A DNA stretch of 6,119 nucleotides, from contig CAMPAA010000191.1 of the NCBI GenBank assembly GCA_946631345.1, positions 1 to 6,119 of the forward strand, given 5' to 3'. The translations under genes were made by a program, and so were the position numbers. Within the stretch, counting starts at the first letter, position 1. Every line of letters starts with the position of its first letter. The notes under the pieces are model-generated. The model was not told where the DNA came from. It made no database searches and was given only the letters and a program-made list of their open reading frames with translations. The DNA is from an uncultured Verrucomicrobiota bacterium (lineage in GTDB: Bacteria > Verrucomicrobiota > Kiritimatiellia > RFP12 > UBA1067). Positions 5,721 through 6,119 of the stretch are shown here, one piece after another.

Positions 5721-6119
5721 ATGGGACAACTGGAAGAATCGCTCGAGCTGACGCTCGATTTCACCAAGCTGGAGAAGGTCGGAAAGCAGGTTTCCGATAC
5801 GCGCGCGGCCGGTACGGCGGCGTGCGATCCCGGCGTAATACCCGTCGCCGTGCAGAACGCCGACACAAAGGAGGTCATCCTCGTCGCATACACCAACGAA
5901 TACGCGATGAAGGAGTCTTTCGCGAAGCGCAAGCTCATCCTCTGGTCCACCAGCCGCAACAAGCTGTGGTTCAAGGGCGAGACGAGCGGGGAGACGTTCG
6001 ACCTTCTCGAGGCCTACGTTAACTGCGAGCAGAACTCGCTCCTGTACGTGGTGCGCCCGTGCCGCGGCGGAATCTGCCACACGAAGAACGCCGCCGGACA
6101 GCCGCGCAACTGCTACTAC
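5721..6119 (+). CDS. hisI: Phosphoribosyl-AMP cyclohydrolase (3' partial)
   Basis: The 133 codons present encode a cytoplasmic HisI, which opens the adenine ring of phosphoribosyl-AMP in the third step of histidine synthesis. No stop is reached before the right edge, but the family ends shortly after the CYY seen at 131-133, so only a few codons are probably missing. Supporting motifs: GVIPVAVQNADTKEVILVAYTNE (split region 38-60), LWSTSRNKLWFKGETSG (74-90) and CHT (119-121). Three cysteines, Cys102, Cys119 and Cys131, match the conserved zinc ligands. The usual acidic DCDxD metal motif reads NCEQN (101-105), and there is an extra stretch of about 20 residues between LDFTK (12-16) and GVIPV. 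No HisE domain is seen before the edge. The ATG at 5721 has no Shine-Dalgarno site and lies just after a -10 box, suggesting leaderless translation. The family call is secure; metal use may differ. Confidence 0.92.
   Translation, partial: MGQLEESLELTLDFTKLEKVGKQVSDTRAAGTAACDPGVIPVAVQNADTKEVILVAYTNEYAMKESFAKRKLILWSTSRNKLWFKGETSGETFDLLEAYVNCEQNSLLYVVRPCRGGICHTKNAAGQPRNCYY

Overview
The window is a compact, all-plus-strand stretch of bacterial housekeeping and biosynthetic genes. G+C is high (roughly 60% by eye), intergenic spaces are very short, and no RNA genes, mobile elements, CRISPR arrays or long repeats are visible. The organism cannot be named from this alone. The pyrophosphate-type phosphofructokinase and the unusual HisI sequence would fit a member of the Planctomycetota-Verrucomicrobiota-Kiritimatiellota group, but that is a low-confidence guess.

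Layout. (1) Positions 1-2415 form an apparent operon: the C-terminal three quarters of a PPi-dependent phosphofructokinase (pfp, cut by the window start), a HAD-fold protein whose catalytic residues are replaced, and mazG, a nucleoside triphosphate pyrophosphohydrolase. pfp and the HAD gene are 15 nt apart; the HAD gene and mazG share one base. (2) At 2412-2452 a promoter with an extended -10 box lies almost directly against the argB start codon. argB and argD (arginine biosynthesis steps 2 and 4) follow with an ATGA overlap. (3) After 53 nt comes a Gfo/Idh/MocA-family oxidoreductase of unknown substrate with its own strong Shine-Dalgarno site. (4) After 87 nt, a second copy of the same 11-base promoter box (TGTGGTATAAT) sits 11 nt before the start of hisI (phosphoribosyl-AMP cyclohydrolase), which runs off the right edge with probably only a few codons missing.

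Together the genes cover reversible glycolytic flux (pfp), nucleotide-pool cleaning (mazG), arginine synthesis (argB, argD) and histidine synthesis (hisI). I see no dedicated new multi-gene system. The points worth a second look are the probable pseudoenzyme HAD protein between pfp and mazG, the substituted metal-binding motif in HisI, the pair of identical promoter boxes that predict leaderless mRNAs for argB and hisI, and an atypical loop in ArgB.
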